NCBI RefSeq assembly: GCF_900142825.1
Contig: NZ_FRCH01000002.1
Location: forward strand, 806,001-870,000
Direction of reading: 5' to 3'
From: Rhodanobacter sp. OK091
GTDB taxonomy: Bacteria > Pseudomonadota > Gammaproteobacteria > Xanthomonadales > Rhodanobacteraceae
Length of the DNA: 64,000 nucleotides
How positions within the stretch are numbered: the first letter of the stretch is position 1; each line of letters opens with the position of its first letter. The position numbers and the translations under genes are program-made. This document shows, one piece after another, positions 1 through 8,790 of this stretch. The notes under the pieces are model-generated. The model saw only the letters and a program-made list of their open reading frames with translations, did no database searches and was not told the origin of the DNA.

Positions 1-2
1 CG

Positions 3-458
3 GACAAGATGCTGCAGTTCCGCATCTTCTCCTACGCCGACGCAGCGCGTTATCGTCTGGGCACCAACCATGAGGCGCTGGAAGTGAACCGTCCGCGCTG
101 CCCAGTGCATAACTATTACCGCGATGGGGAGATGCGCTTCGACGTTAATGGCGGCGGCAGCGTGAACTACGAGCCCAACTCCTTCAACGGCCCGGTCGAA
201 GACAAATCGACCAAGGAGCCACCGCTGAAGATTTCCGGCGACGCAGACCGCTACGACCATCGCCAGGGGAACGACGATTACACGCAACCAGGCGACCTGT
301 TCCGTCTGATGAATGCGGACCAGCAACAGCAATTGTTCAACAACATCGCCGCAGCCATGCAGGGTGTGCCGGAGGAAATCATCCGTCGTCAGCTGGGCCA
401 TTTCAGCAAGGCCGACCCTGCCTACGGTGCGGGCGTGGCCAAGGCACTCTCGCTTTAG
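3..458 (+). CDS. Catalase, C-terminal part (truncated by window edge)
   Basis: Heme catalase that breaks down hydrogen peroxide. Only the last ~150 residues lie in the window; the frame is open to the left edge. The segment [20 protein letters not shown] matches the conserved catalase stretch just after the proximal heme-ligand region (usual form PDKMLQGRLFSYxDTxRYRLG), followed by the typical [21 protein letters not shown] strand and a helical C-terminus. The first visible ATG at 9 is internal and not the start. No flavodoxin-like C-terminal extension follows, so this is a small-subunit catalase. Family assignment is firm; the clade cannot be fixed from this fragment. Confidence 0.93.
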   Translation, partial: DKMLQFRIFSYADAARYRLGTNHEALEVNRPRCPVHNYYRDGEMRFDVNGGGSVNYEPNSFNGPVEDKSTKEPPLKISGDADRYDHRQGNDDYTQPGDLFRLMNADQQQQLFNNIAAAMQGVPEEIIRRQLGHFSKADPAYGAGVAKALSL

Positions 459-520
459 TGGGAGACGATGTCGCTCTCATAGGGCGACATCGGTCCTCCG
501 GATTCAGCTAAAGGTCTGCT

Positions 521-823
521 ATGGCAATCAAGCACCAAGAGAGTGCATTCAATCAGTTGAGCATGGGGCCTTCTCGAAAAGCTAATGTTGTACCTTTGCG
601 GTTGTACGACATGAGAACACCCCCTTCGTTCGCGCAGTGGGCGCAAACGGTGGAACTCATCCTCGCCATCGAGCCCGATCCCACCGTAGCCATGGCGTGG
701 TTTGTTGGCGAAGACATCGCGGAGCTTGATGGCTTGACCGGCTATGAACTGGTGCAAGCTGGCAAGAAATCTCTGCTGGACGATTTTCTTCGCGCCATCC
801 TCGAAGGGCATTGCGACGAATAA
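521..823 (+). CDS. Small hypothetical protein, faint DUF2384-like C-terminus
   Basis: A 100-residue acidic protein not recognised with certainty. An AAAGG element lies about 5 bases before the ATG. The C-terminal half (AWFVGEDIAELDGLTGYELV, then a gap-free helix ending LLDDFLRAILEG) has the layout of the MbcA/ParS/Xre antitoxin C-terminal domain (DUF2384), in which an 'xPixelgGkTPlelv' turn is followed by a short helix. That would make it the antitoxin half of a RES/Xre-like pair, but no toxin gene follows; the next 200 bases contain only broken reading frames. Function is therefore unproven. It could equally be an uncharacterised stand-alone protein. Confidence 0.5.
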   Translation: MAIKHQESAFNQLSMGPSRKANVVPLRLYDMRTPPSFAQWAQTVELILAIEPDPTVAMAWFVGEDIAELDGLTGYELVQAGKKSLLDDFLRAILEGHCDE

Positions 824-853
824 GGGCGCACTGAACCAATGCCGGGGCTGAAT

Positions 854-1083
854 ATGAGACTCGACATCGTGCTGAATGGCCGCCCTGTGGACATTCTTCG
901 GTAGGCGTCGATGTGGTGCTTCGGATCGATCCGCTCGTCTACTCCTCCATACCCGTGCGTAAATCCGCGAATGAGCGGTATACGATCCTTTCTGCTGCGC
1001 TTTTCATTGAGGGAATTGCGCGGGTCGATGCATTCACCACTCAAGGAACTAGCGATAGGCTTCGACCAAGGCTGCGGCCGTAG
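854..1083 (+). pseudogene. Degenerate reading frame after the 521-823 gene
   Basis: An ATG at 854 gives 16 codons (MRLDIVLNGRPVDILR) then TAG. One frame over, from 898, a further ~60 codons read like protein (VDVVLRIDPLVYSSIPVRKS... ending TAG at 1081). Joined by one frameshift these would make a protein of about 75 residues. I recognise no family. It overlaps the 3' end of the convergent monooxygenase gene by about 40 bases. It may be the decayed partner of the preceding small gene, or chance. Confidence 0.22.
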
Positions 1084-2174
1084 TCGACGACAGCTTGTCC
1101 CTGCGCCGTACGAGCTTTCTCATAAGCAGCCAACGCTTCGTCGATGGAGCGGCCAGCCATAGCGGCAGCGAGGGTCATGGCGTCCCCTGCAGCTTTCGCA
1201 ACACCCATGGCGGTGTGAGGCCGGGCAATGAATGCTGCATCTCCGAGTAATGCCAAGCGCTGGTTGATCATGCGAGGCGTTTCGTAATCATAGATGGGTT
1301 GCACGAAAGGTTGCGCCTCCGTGGTAACAGCTGCCGCAAACGAGGGGGGGAGTAGGGCGCTTGCGTCGGCGCGCAACTGATCGCGGATATCCTCAGGCAA
1401 CTCGCCAGGCCCAAGTGACAAGGCGCTGGCGCGCCCAGCGCGTTCCAGTAAATCGCGCAGCTTCTCGAAAGGCATCGTTCGATACCAGACCCAGTTGTAG
1501 CGCCGCTCTCCGGGCCTTGTTTGACCATCCGAGCCTGGGATGAGGTAGCCGAGCGCATGTATCCCTTCGCCAAAATGAAAGGCCATGCGTTCGAACAGTT
1601 GGGCCTTCGCCTGCTCCGGCATCGCTTCTTCCGGCACCAGGCCGCGCCAGGCAACGTAGCCGGCGTAGTTCGGGAGAATGCCTTGCGAGCCGTCACCATT
1701 GACATAGTTGCGCACGGTCGAACCTTGCCCGTCCGCCCCGATGAGTACGTCGAACGCCTGGGTGCTGCCGTCGATTAACGAGACCTGGGCTCTCTGTTCA
1801 GAACGTTCTACGTATTCAACCGCTGCCCCTGTCAGATACAACTGTTCTGGAAGCAACTTTCGGAAGCCGTCATAGAGAAGGTCCCAAGACATCTGCATCT
1901 GCGGTCGATGTTCGCGACTGATCACCTCGCCGCGGCGGTCAAGGACGATGCGCTCGTTTGTCCAGACACCCACCTCGGCCAGATCAGGTCGGTCCACTTG
2001 TCCAAGAATGCGCCTGACCTGTTCCTGTACCACCAACCCGGCGCCTCGCCGGGCCAAGCCGTGACGAGCGCGCTCTATGACCGTGACTTGGTACCCTTGC
2101 CGATGGAGGAGGACACCTGTGAAGAGTCCGCCGACCGAACCTCCTACGATCCCGACGCGCAGATTCGTGGGCAT
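1041..2174 (-). CDS. FAD-dependent monooxygenase (aromatic hydroxylase type)
   Basis: Flavoprotein hydroxylase of the PHBH/UbiH fold, 377 residues, which would use NAD(P)H and O2 to hydroxylate a small, probably aromatic, substrate. It begins MPTNLRVGIVGGSVGGLFTG, giving the FAD-binding GxGxxG-type motif (GGSVGG) at residues 9-14. The second FAD motif is LLGDAAFIARPHTAMGVAKA near residue 310, and the DG motif is IGADGQGSTVRN. An open frame extends further upstream but lies inside the MFS gene; the ATG at 2174 follows GGAG at a sensible distance and sits 5 bases after the MFS stop, so it is the likely start. It is translated downstream of the MFS gene in a two-gene operon. Closest in layout to 2,6-dihydroxypyridine/salicylate hydroxylase-like enzymes; the substrate is unknown. 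Confidence 0.88.
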   Translation of the reverse strand: MPTNLRVGIVGGSVGGLFTGVLLHRQGYQVTVIERARHGLARRGAGLVVQEQVRRILGQVDRPDLAEVGVWTNERIVLDRRGEVISREHRPQMQMSWDLLYDGFRKLLPEQLYLTGAAVEYVERSEQRAQVSLIDGSTQAFDVLIGADGQGSTVRNYVNGDGSQGILPNYAGYVAWRGLVPEEAMPEQAKAQLFERMAFHFGEGIHALGYLIPGSDGQTRPGERRYNWVWYRTMPFEKLRDLLERAGRASALSLGPGELPEDIRDQLRADASALLPPSFAAAVTTEAQPFVQPIYDYETPRMINQRLALLGDAAFIARPHTAMGVAKAAGDAMTLAAAMAGRSIDEALAAYEKARTAQGQAVVDYGRSLGRSLSLVP

Positions 2175-2179
2175 TGCGC

Positions 2180-3376
2180 TCACTCCGCCACACCCGCGAT
2201 ACGCGACGGGCGCCAGTGCAGCAGGCTCATGGCCAGCGCGCCGATGGGCAAGACGCCACCAAGCACGGATACGCCTGTCCAGCCATATTGCCTCCACGCC
2301 CACGATGCGGCGAATGAGCCTAAGGCGCCACCGACAAACATGGTCGTCATGAAAAGTGTATTGAGACGGCTCTTGAACTCGGGGTGGATGCCATAGATCA
2401 GGTGCTGGTTGGAAACCAGGGCGATCTGCACGCCGAAATCCAGCACGATGACGCCGACGATCAAGCCCCACAGACTTGGTATGAAAGCGAAAATGATCCA
2501 AGCGAAGATGGTCGTGGCAGCGCCAAGAGCGATGACCGGCGCAGGCCCTTTGCGGTCAGCGACGCGCCCGGCAACGGGAGCCATCGCCACACCAACGGCC
2601 CCCACGATGCCGAACAGGCCAGCCACGGCAGCACCCAGGTTCAGTGGTGGCTGCGCCAGGCGAAGCGCAAGGATGGTCCAGAATGCCGAGAACGATGCAA
2701 ACAGTAATGCCTGCGTCATTGCGGCTCGCCTGAGCGCGGACTCGCCGGTCCAGAGCTTGCCAAGCGAGGCCATGAGCTCACCATAACGCAGCGGGTGTCG
2801 AGGACGGTGCGCGGGCAACGAGCGCTGCATGAGGATGGCTCCTATCATGGCAACGGGTACCGCGAGCCAGAACATCGATCGCCACCCCGACATGCTGGAG
2901 ATCAGGCCCGCGAGCGTTCGACTGAGCAAAATGCCCGTCAGCAAGCCGCTCATGACGGTGCCGATGGCCGCGCCGCGCTTTTCCGGCGCAGCAAGAATGG
3001 TGGCGAACGGCACGATCTGCTGCGCGACGGTAGCGGCCGCTCCCACTAGTACCGACGCTACAGCGAGTGCCGCAAGCCCGGGCGCGGCAGCGGCGAGGAT
3101 CAACGCAACCGCCAGAACCAGAAACTGCACGACAATGAGCCGGCGACGTTCAAACATGTCGCCCAACGGCAAGAGAAACAAGAGACCCGCTGCGTATCCC
3201 AATTGGGTAAGCGTCGGGATCCAAGCGCTGACGCGAGCATCGCCCAAGCTGTGACTCATAAGATCCAGCATCGGCTGGTTGTAGTAAATGTTGGCAACGG
3301 CCAGGCCAGCGGCCAGAGCCATGGCAAAGAGTGTGCGCTTGGAGAGTTGAGGCGATGACCCGCTGTAACCAGTCAT
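2180..3376 (-). CDS. MFS efflux transporter
   Basis: Inner-membrane transporter of the major facilitator superfamily, 398 residues with about 12 hydrophobic segments. The N-terminus (MTGYSGSSPQLSKRTLFAMA, then ANIYYNQPML) is typical of the AraJ-like drug/sugar-efflux subfamily, and the loop after TM2 carries LGDMFERRRLIVV, the MFS signature position. A longer frame starts at 3448, but its first 24 residues look non-native and the ATG at 3376 begins the conserved part. The stop is 5 bases before the monooxygenase start, so the pair is probably co-transcribed. A transporter beside a hydroxylase suggests uptake or export of the hydroxylase substrate or product, which is inference. Confidence 0.88.
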   Translation of the reverse strand: MTGYSGSSPQLSKRTLFAMALAAGLAVANIYYNQPMLDLMSHSLGDARVSAWIPTLTQLGYAAGLLFLLPLGDMFERRRLIVVQFLVLAVALILAAAAPGLAALAVASVLVGAAATVAQQIVPFATILAAPEKRGAAIGTVMSGLLTGILLSRTLAGLISSMSGWRSMFWLAVPVAMIGAILMQRSLPAHRPRHPLRYGELMASLGKLWTGESALRRAAMTQALLFASFSAFWTILALRLAQPPLNLGAAVAGLFGIVGAVGVAMAPVAGRVADRKGPAPVIALGAATTIFAWIIFAFIPSLWGLIVGVIVLDFGVQIALVSNQHLIYGIHPEFKSRLNTLFMTTMFVGGALGSFAASWAWRQYGWTGVSVLGGVLPIGALAMSLLHWRPSRIAGVAE

Positions 3377-3908
3377 GGTGGAACGTCCTGTGCGGAGTGG
3401 TTGGTGAAATAGGGGAGGGCAGGGTGCACTCACATAACCGGGCCGCATGGAACTTCAGCCGTTCCACGGCAGCAGGCCCAAGATTTACCATCCTGTTGCA
3501 GACTTGGCAGTACCCAAAAAGGTGAGATGCGGCTGCCCGGTCGAGAAAATGGCGTGACACGGCATCTCCGGTTCATTTCTGACCTGAAGGTTTGCTTGCG
3601 TGGCTAGGCAATTCTGCGCAGTTGCCTATGCTCTATCGGTGCAACTGCAGGTTGCATCGCCGCCTTCGCGTAGACGTCAACAGAAACGCAGCAATATCCG
3701 CAACCTGTCGGTGCACCAGGAACCCTTTTGATGAAGGGGTGGTGCTCGACGCGTTGTGTGTCGTGTCGGAACTCGCCGGTGCCATGACGCGCTTTAGTGC
3801 CGCGGCATAGGTGAGATGGTTGAGCTGCGCTGGCCGATTTTAACCGCTGGATCGAAAGGATCAAAAAGGCGCTAGCACCCGAGGGGCTAAGCCACGTATC
3901 GCGTCGCG
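3377..3908. other. Intergenic, 532 bp, no gene recognised
   Basis: Lies upstream of the MFS gene (minus strand) and downstream of the porin gene. Short frames on both strands do not resemble proteins I know. It should hold the promoter of the MFS-monooxygenase pair near 3380-3450. No convincing terminator hairpin for the porin gene was seen. Confidence 0.4.
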
Positions 3909-5291
3909 CTACAACATCAGTTGAAAATGGATTTGGAGAACGGTTGCATTTGCCCTTGCCGGGGTCGTGCCTGGATGAACCACATACTGGATATCGGGCT
4001 GCACCGCGAACCACGAGTTCACTTGCGCAAGGTAGGTGGCCTCAATAGCGGTTTCAGTACGTGTTACTGGGACTGTCATGGCGTCCTGAGAGTTGATGTA
4101 GTGCGATCCGTTTCGTGCAGAGTTGATGGCGATACCAAACTCATCGTCCGGTCTGCTCGCCAATAATCCAGAGGCGGCGAGGCCGACGGCCATATACGAA
4201 CCGATCCGATTGACCCGCCCATCGCCAACGCCGTATTGCAGGAAACCAGATACCCGTGACTTGGGATTCGCGACCGCCCTAAATAGGGTTCGGTCCACCA
4301 GTACATAAGCGCCACTGCTGCCTTCGTGCTGCAAGGGAGTCCCTTGGGTGCTAACGAGACTGAGATCGCGAAAGGTGCCGGTGTAGTGCCATGCTCCCAG
4401 TGCAACCTTGTCCTCGTAGGCGGGAAAGTTCGCACCTCGACCCACTCGATACTTGGCAATGCCATGCGCATCCCCCGACTCTGGGCGAGTCAGGAAAGCG
4501 ATCTCCGATACAAGCAGCAGGCCCTTATCTTGCCCAGGAAATCGTGTCTCGCCGTTGACTCGATTGGCCGGCGCGCCGTCCATGATCGCCGTGCGGATCA
4601 GAATGCCCGGCGTCGGCTTGTAGGTGATCCTGGTCCCGATCGAGGTATCGGGAAAGATGGATGGGCCTCCGATGCCGCTCTGCGATAACTCGGGACCGGT
4701 GCCGAAAGAACTGTTCAAAAAGAGGCCGCTGGACGCGAGGCGATAGAACTCCGAACTGAGATCATATCGACCAGCCAGAAACGACCATCGTCCGTTTGGT
4801 GAACTGTATTGGCCCCACGCTTCATACAGTCGTAAGGCTGACTTCGCTGAGTAGCTATTAACGCCTTGGGCGTCCCCAATGAAGTTACTCGGCTGCCCCC
4901 CGTGTATTGACAGTACCTGGAAAAAACCTGTCCAACCTGGCGCTCGGAACAGTTGCTTGCCATCCAAAGTAAGCTGCAACCGAAGATTGCCGACGTATGC
5001 CGTGCCCGTCCGTGTGCCTCCTGCGGTATCTGAAGCAACGCTTCCATCGTAGAGCAAGGTCGGAGTTACACCTTCTCGAATGAGATTGGCCTTCTGCTCA
5101 TTGAAATCATTGGACCATGCTTGGTTGCAGAAGAGGGTTGCGCTCGTTACGACGCAACGCATCGCCACCCCGAAGCACCGCTCAAGGCCTGAATGGCCAT
5201 GATCGAAACAGGCTGGACTCGTCCCGATGCGCTTCAATGAACTTGTATGCTTTTCTTGCCTTGTTTTGCTTGGAGCCTTGTCCACAGACAT
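3909..5291 (-). CDS. OprB-family carbohydrate-selective porin
   Basis: Outer-membrane beta-barrel porin of the OprB type, 460 residues, expected to let sugars or similar small solutes cross the outer membrane. Typical features are an alternating beta-strand pattern, LRLYEAWGQYSS, the segment FLAGRYDLSSEFYRLASSGL (close to the OprB 'GLYDLNSEFD' strand), RxTYKPTPGILIRTAIMDG, and a C-terminal strand ending in hydrophobic residues (LQIHFQLML). The signal-like stretch GVAMRCVVTSATLFCNQAWS is at residues 41-60, so either the export signal has an unusually long N-region or translation starts at the inner Met44 (5162). No adjoining sugar-transport genes are present. Confidence 0.85.
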   Translation of the reverse strand: MSVDKAPSKTRQEKHTSSLKRIGTSPACFDHGHSGLERCFGVAMRCVVTSATLFCNQAWSNDFNEQKANLIREGVTPTLLYDGSVASDTAGGTRTGTAYVGNLRLQLTLDGKQLFRAPGWTGFFQVLSIHGGQPSNFIGDAQGVNSYSAKSALRLYEAWGQYSSPNGRWSFLAGRYDLSSEFYRLASSGLFLNSSFGTGPELSQSGIGGPSIFPDTSIGTRITYKPTPGILIRTAIMDGAPANRVNGETRFPGQDKGLLLVSEIAFLTRPESGDAHGIAKYRVGRGANFPAYEDKVALGAWHYTGTFRDLSLVSTQGTPLQHEGSSGAYVLVDRTLFRAVANPKSRVSGFLQYGVGDGRVNRIGSYMAVGLAASGLLASRPDDEFGIAINSARNGSHYINSQDAMTVPVTRTETAIEATYLAQVNSWFAVQPDIQYVVHPGTTPARANATVLQIHFQLML

Positions 5292-5960
5292 GGCGATTAC
5301 CTCAAGCGGCCAGTTCAGATGCTAGCTCTTGTCCAAGAAAAGCGGGTAGCTCCAGGTTCACTTTCTCACGGCAGTAAATGAACCTGACCCTGACAGTCGT
5401 TGGCGATGCCGGTCAAGTTATGCGGCGAACCTGGTCAGCCGTGCGGGCAATGATTCGTCAACAAGCTGGCGTTCTGCAACAGGCAAACGCACTGGATGGC
5501 ATCGCCCAGCACCGACAGCGTGTGATCGGCGAACTCGGCCTCATGACTGGCGATCATCACATCGCGATGGGCCACAGATCAGCCGGTTGAGCGTGTCGAC
5601 CTGTTCCAAGGTCATGCCGAATGGGGATCCGACCTGTTTTCGGGGATGCCTAGCCAGAACCGTCTTTGCCACCGTTGCTGAGCGAGGCTCGCGGCATCCC
5701 GTGGCGCCGGGGGCACGCATGAAGGGGCGACGGATGTGCTATTCAGACAGCAGCTTGGCTGCTATCGCGCGGCGCAAACCTTTTGTACAGGCAAAGTGCA
5801 GAAAGTTGCCAAGGGGAAAACTAATGCGTGTATAGAAGGCGTGGTCCACAGGGACTGTCGCGGACATGGCTGCAGGAGGCTGTGTGCAAGACATCGCATT
5901 GCTGCCGCCAACGCGCCGCTGCGCCGCACTAATTCATTCGTCGGAAGAGGAACCAGGACC
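5292..5960. other. Intergenic, 669 bp, with gene debris
   Basis: Stretch between the porin (minus) and the tail-sheath gene (plus). It should contain both promoters. The only protein-like signal is a frameshifted minus-strand frame at 5435-5615, listed separately. A long plus-strand frame opens at 5736 and runs into the sheath gene, but its first 75 codons have no sheath character. Confidence 0.4.
5435..5615 (-). pseudogene. Frameshifted small open frame
   Basis: On the minus strand an ATG at 5615 reads MTLEQVDTLNRLICG. After a one-base shift the reading continues AHRDVMIASHEAEFADHTLS, then VLGDAIQCVCLLQNASLL, to a stop at 5435-5437. Codon composition and helix-like periodicity look genuine, but I do not recognise the family. 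Interpreted as a small gene broken by one frameshift. Confidence 0.28.
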
Positions 5961-7598
5961 GTGGCCACTTATCAACACCCAGGCATCTACATCCAGGAGA
6001 TTCCGGGCGCGCGCTCCATCCAGGGCGCTTCAACATCCGTGGCGGTTTTTCTCGGCATCACCGACGCGGGTCCGGTCAACACGCCGACCTTGATCACCAG
6101 CTGGAATGCCTACACGCGCCAGTTCGGTGGACTGGTTTGGATGGGCTTCAATGCGTGGGCGGTGTACGAGTTCTTCCAGGAGGGTGGGTCGGCCTGCTAC
6201 GTGGTGCGCCTGGATGACAGCAAGAGCAGTGCTGCGGCAGCTAGCGTCGACACCGCCAAACTGGTCGCTGCCACCAAAGGCATCTGGGGGGCGTCCCTTA
6301 TGTACTGCATCAGCAACAACGCCACGCAGAGGACCGAGGACAACACCCCTCCGCCGCAGACACCCGTGTTCAATTTCCAGGTGGTGGTACCGGCGGCCTT
6401 GATCGACAACGTCGTCAAGGCCGGCACAGACAACTTCGCCCTGCAGCTGCTGGTCGACTATGTCAGCCAGAACGGCCTCGCGCCGACGGTTCTCGGCACC
6501 GGCGCTACCACTTATTACGTGCTGGAAACCTTCACCGGCTTCACCAACGCGGGGCCGGATTTCGCGGCGCGCATCAATGCGCAATCGATGTTCGTGCGCG
6601 TCACCCAGCCGGGCAGTCCCACCACGCGTCCGAGCAACACGGGTACGCCGATGGCGTTCACGGGAGGAAGCAGCGGTGAGCTGGATTTCGAGACCGCGCA
6701 GGACTCTCTCAAGACGATCCAGGGCTTGAGCCTGCTGGCCCAGCCGGAAACCGCGGCGATCACCGACGCCAACGGCAAGGTGGATTTGACCAAGCAATCC
6801 ACGGTGATCAACCAAGGCCTGGCCCTGTGTCAGGAATTGACGAACCTGTTCTATGTGGCCGACCCGCCGTTTGGACAGAACGTGCAGCAGATCGTCGCGT
6901 TCAAGTTGGGCACGGGCCAGCCCAGCGGGCAGGCGCCGCAACCGCCGATCGACTCCAGCTACGGCTCGCTCTACTACCCATGGGCCTGGATCTTCAATCC
7001 GCTTTCCAATAGCAACGTGCCGATCCCGCCCTCGGGCCCGGTGCTCGGCCGCTACGCCTACACCGACAGCGCGATCGGCGTATGGCAATCGCCGGCAGGC
7101 GTGAGCGACGGCGCCATGCGCACCGTGGCGGCGCTGGAGCGCCAGCTCACCGATAGCGATCAGGATCAGCTCAACCCCCAAGGCATCAACGCGTTGCGCA
7201 ACCTGATCAATTACGGCAACGTCATCTACGGCGCGCGCACCGTCTCGCAGGACCCGCAATGGGCCTACCTGAGCGTGCGTCGCCTCTTCATCTACGTCGA
7301 GCAGAGCCTGAAGAACAGCCTGCAATGGGTGGTGTTCGAGTCGAACGACCAGGCTTTGTGGTCGGCGGTGACGCGCGACATCGCCGCCTTCCTCACCACG
7401 CTGTGGCAGCAGGGCGGACTGCTCGGCGCCACAGCGAGTGAGGCCTTCTTCGTCACTTGCGACGCTTCCAACAATCCGCCTGAGACGCGCATGACGGGAC
7501 TGCTGTATATCGACATCGGACTGGCGCCGGTGTATCCGGCCGAGTTCGTCGTGATCCGCATTACCCAGAAGACTGCCGGCCCGGATTCGGGCGGCTAA
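5961..7598 (+). CDS. Phage/contractile-injection-system tail sheath protein
   Basis: Contractile tail sheath subunit, 545 residues. The N-terminus (VATYQHPGIYIQEIPGARSI) is the classic sheath start 'YxxPGVYVEExxxG', followed by TSVAVFLGITDAGPVNTPTL and the NAYTRQFGGL segment. The C-terminal half has the sheath polymerisation region, with ALRNLINYGNVIYGARTVSQ, DPQWAYLSVRRLFIYVEQSL and a final beta strand YPAEFVVIRITQK. The start is set at the GTG at 5961 because homology begins there; frames further upstream are non-conserved. A sheath needs a tube, baseplate and ATPase, none of which is in this window, so this is either an orphan or a relic of an R-type tailocin, prophage or extracellular injection system. 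Confidence 0.92.
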   Translation: MATYQHPGIYIQEIPGARSIQGASTSVAVFLGITDAGPVNTPTLITSWNAYTRQFGGLVWMGFNAWAVYEFFQEGGSACYVVRLDDSKSSAAAASVDTAKLVAATKGIWGASLMYCISNNATQRTEDNTPPPQTPVFNFQVVVPAALIDNVVKAGTDNFALQLLVDYVSQNGLAPTVLGTGATTYYVLETFTGFTNAGPDFAARINAQSMFVRVTQPGSPTTRPSNTGTPMAFTGGSSGELDFETAQDSLKTIQGLSLLAQPETAAITDANGKVDLTKQSTVINQGLALCQELTNLFYVADPPFGQNVQQIVAFKLGTGQPSGQAPQPPIDSSYGSLYYPWAWIFNPLSNSNVPIPPSGPVLGRYAYTDSAIGVWQSPAGVSDGAMRTVAALERQLTDSDQDQLNPQGINALRNLINYGNVIYGARTVSQDPQWAYLSVRRLFIYVEQSLKNSLQWVVFESNDQALWSAVTRDIAAFLTTLWQQGGLLGATASEAFFVTCDASNNPPETRMTGLLYIDIGLAPVYPAEFVVIRITQKTAGPDSGG

Positions 7599-7616
7599 GC
7601 TGGCTGATGGTCATGG

Positions 7617-7647
7617 GGCGATTAGTCGGTGTTATCGGGGGTAGGGG
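7617..7647 (+). repeat. Dispersed repeat, copy A
   Basis: GGCGATTAGTCGG followed by TGTTATCGGGGGTAGGGG. It matches copy C (62784-62814) over about 30 bp with only a few mismatches, and the core GTTATCG(C/G)GGGTAGGG is shared with copy B (54431-54460). It lies just after the sheath gene stop. Confidence 0.5.
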
Positions 7648-7770
7648 ATGGCAGCATTCGACCCATCGCAGCCGCTCGCGAGTGGCTGCTTTCGGGAGGG
7701 TGCGTCTTCAACGTTTGACATGAGCGGCTGGCCATAGGCCAGTCCGCTCGATGGAAGGGCCAGGCGGACC

Positions 7771-8076
7771 TCACGCCCACTTCTTGCCGATAGCCTCCAG
7801 GCCAGCTTTTTGCAAATCCTCCGGGCTCATCAGAATGCGAAACTTGCAGTTCGCTTGGAAGTTGAGAAAGAAGGGTTCTGCAAGCGCGGGCACATCTGAC
7901 GGATTCAGCACATCAACTACGAAGACTCCGCCGCGTGTTCCGTCTTCCTCCGTGAAGTAAGCAGCCTCAGGCTTGATTGCTTCGAGGATACGTCCAATGA
8001 TCTCGCCCGCCTTTCCGCTTCTGACAAGGGAGTTGAAAGGCTCATGTGGGATTGCGACTGTAAGTAGCATCTTCAT
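7771..8076 (-). CDS. Conserved small protein (DUF3303-like)
   Basis: A 101-residue cytosolic protein beginning MKMLLTVAIPHEPFNSLVRS. It has the compact ferredoxin-like pattern of proteins sometimes mis-annotated as 'panthothenate synthetase': LLTVAIPHEPFN, EAIKPEAAYFTEEDGTRGGV, LAEPFFLNFQANCKFRILMS. No catalytic residues are known and no function can be given. It sits directly downstream, on the same strand, of an integron attC site, so it may be a captured gene cassette. I found no clear attC after its stop. Confidence 0.72.
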   Translation of the reverse strand: MKMLLTVAIPHEPFNSLVRSGKAGEIIGRILEAIKPEAAYFTEEDGTRGGVFVVDVLNPSDVPALAEPFFLNFQANCKFRILMSPEDLQKAGLEAIGKKWA

Positions 8077-8124
8077 GTGATGACCTCTGTCCGTTACGCG
8101 GCATTTGAAGGCGGCGCCGCAGAC

Positions 8125-8181
8125 GCCTAACGCTGGAGTTAAGCGGCGGCGGTGGCGTCCGCCTTGAACGATTGGTTAGGC
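8125..8181 (-). mobile_element. Integron attC recombination site
   Basis: Read on the minus strand, the 57-bp element starts with the inverse core GCCTAAC and ends with the core GTTAGGC, perfect RYYYAAC...GTTRRRY boxes. Inside are the paired boxes CGTTCAAGGCGG and CCGCTTAACTCC, complementary except for unpaired bases, around a GC-rich centre. This is the standard attC layout on which integron integrase acts as a folded single strand. It lies between two small minus-strand genes, in the orientation expected if 8201-8437 plus this site form one gene cassette. No integron integrase gene is in the window. Confidence 0.85.
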
Positions 8182-8200
8182 ACCCACCACCTTACTAGGA

Positions 8201-8437
8201 TCAGGACGCCGGTAACTTTCTTGCGAATGGAAAGGCAAGTGCGCCTAGCAGAATAGTTACACAAACAAAGTACACCCCTTGTTCCGATCCGTACGCACGT
8301 AACCACGCTTGGCTGCGTTGACCGTCAATTAGCAGGAACGGTGCGACGAAGATCAGGAAATTAACCAACGCTCCTATCGCTCCGCAGACCGACATCAGTC
8401 TCAGTGATCTGTGTAATTTCGCAAGGATCGAAGACAT
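8201..8437 (-). CDS. Small membrane protein (probable integron cassette gene)
   Basis: A 78-residue protein with two clear hydrophobic helices: residues ~15-37 (VCGAIGALVNFLIFVAPFLL) and ~54-72 (VYFVCVTILLGALAFPFARK). I recognise no family. The stop lies 19 bases before the attC inverse core and the start codon follows a short 5' region containing GTTATGC, an imperfect version of an attC core; both are what an integron gene cassette would show. Function unknown. Confidence 0.6.
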   Translation of the reverse strand: MSSILAKLHRSLRLMSVCGAIGALVNFLIFVAPFLLIDGQRSQAWLRAYGSEQGVYFVCVTILLGALAFPFARKLPAS

Positions 8438-8790
8438 GTGGTTTGTGTTGCATAACTATTGAATATACGGACCCGTTGGTCCGGTTATACATCTCGCGAT
8501 GGACACCGCTAACGGTAGCACAACACCATGATGTAGAAAGAATTTCGCGGAGCTGCGTCCGGCTAACCATAAGCGGTATGGCCGGACACAGCGGACGCTG
8601 GAATGGGGCTTCCGCGCGCTGCTGCAAGCACCAACGAGGCAAGCTTCCAACGACTGCTATTCGGCAACTTTGTTGAAGCTGCGACTGGCAGCTCGCGATC
8701 GATGAGGGCCCTTGCGGGGTCGATGAAGACCGCGCAAGCTGCGAACGTCGAAGATCACCATAGCGGGCATCATCACCATAGCGGGCATCA
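8438..8790. other. Intergenic, 353 bp, with short repeats
   Basis: No recognised gene. Contains a short hairpin (CGGACC/GGTCCG near 8470-8490) in front of the small membrane-protein gene, and the 18-bp direct repeat at 8754-8789. Confidence 0.4.
8754..8789 (+). repeat. 18-bp direct tandem repeat, two copies
   Basis: ATCACCATAGCGGGCATC occurs twice without a gap or mismatch, ending one base before the ATG at 8791. In one plus-strand frame it would encode a His-Ser-Gly-His run, but that frame has no support as a gene. Confidence 0.7.

Noticed and set aside
5736-5960. Upstream extension of the tail-sheath frame
   Set aside because: The extra 75 residues are Cys/Arg-rich and unlike sheath N-termini. 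Homology begins at the GTG at 5961.
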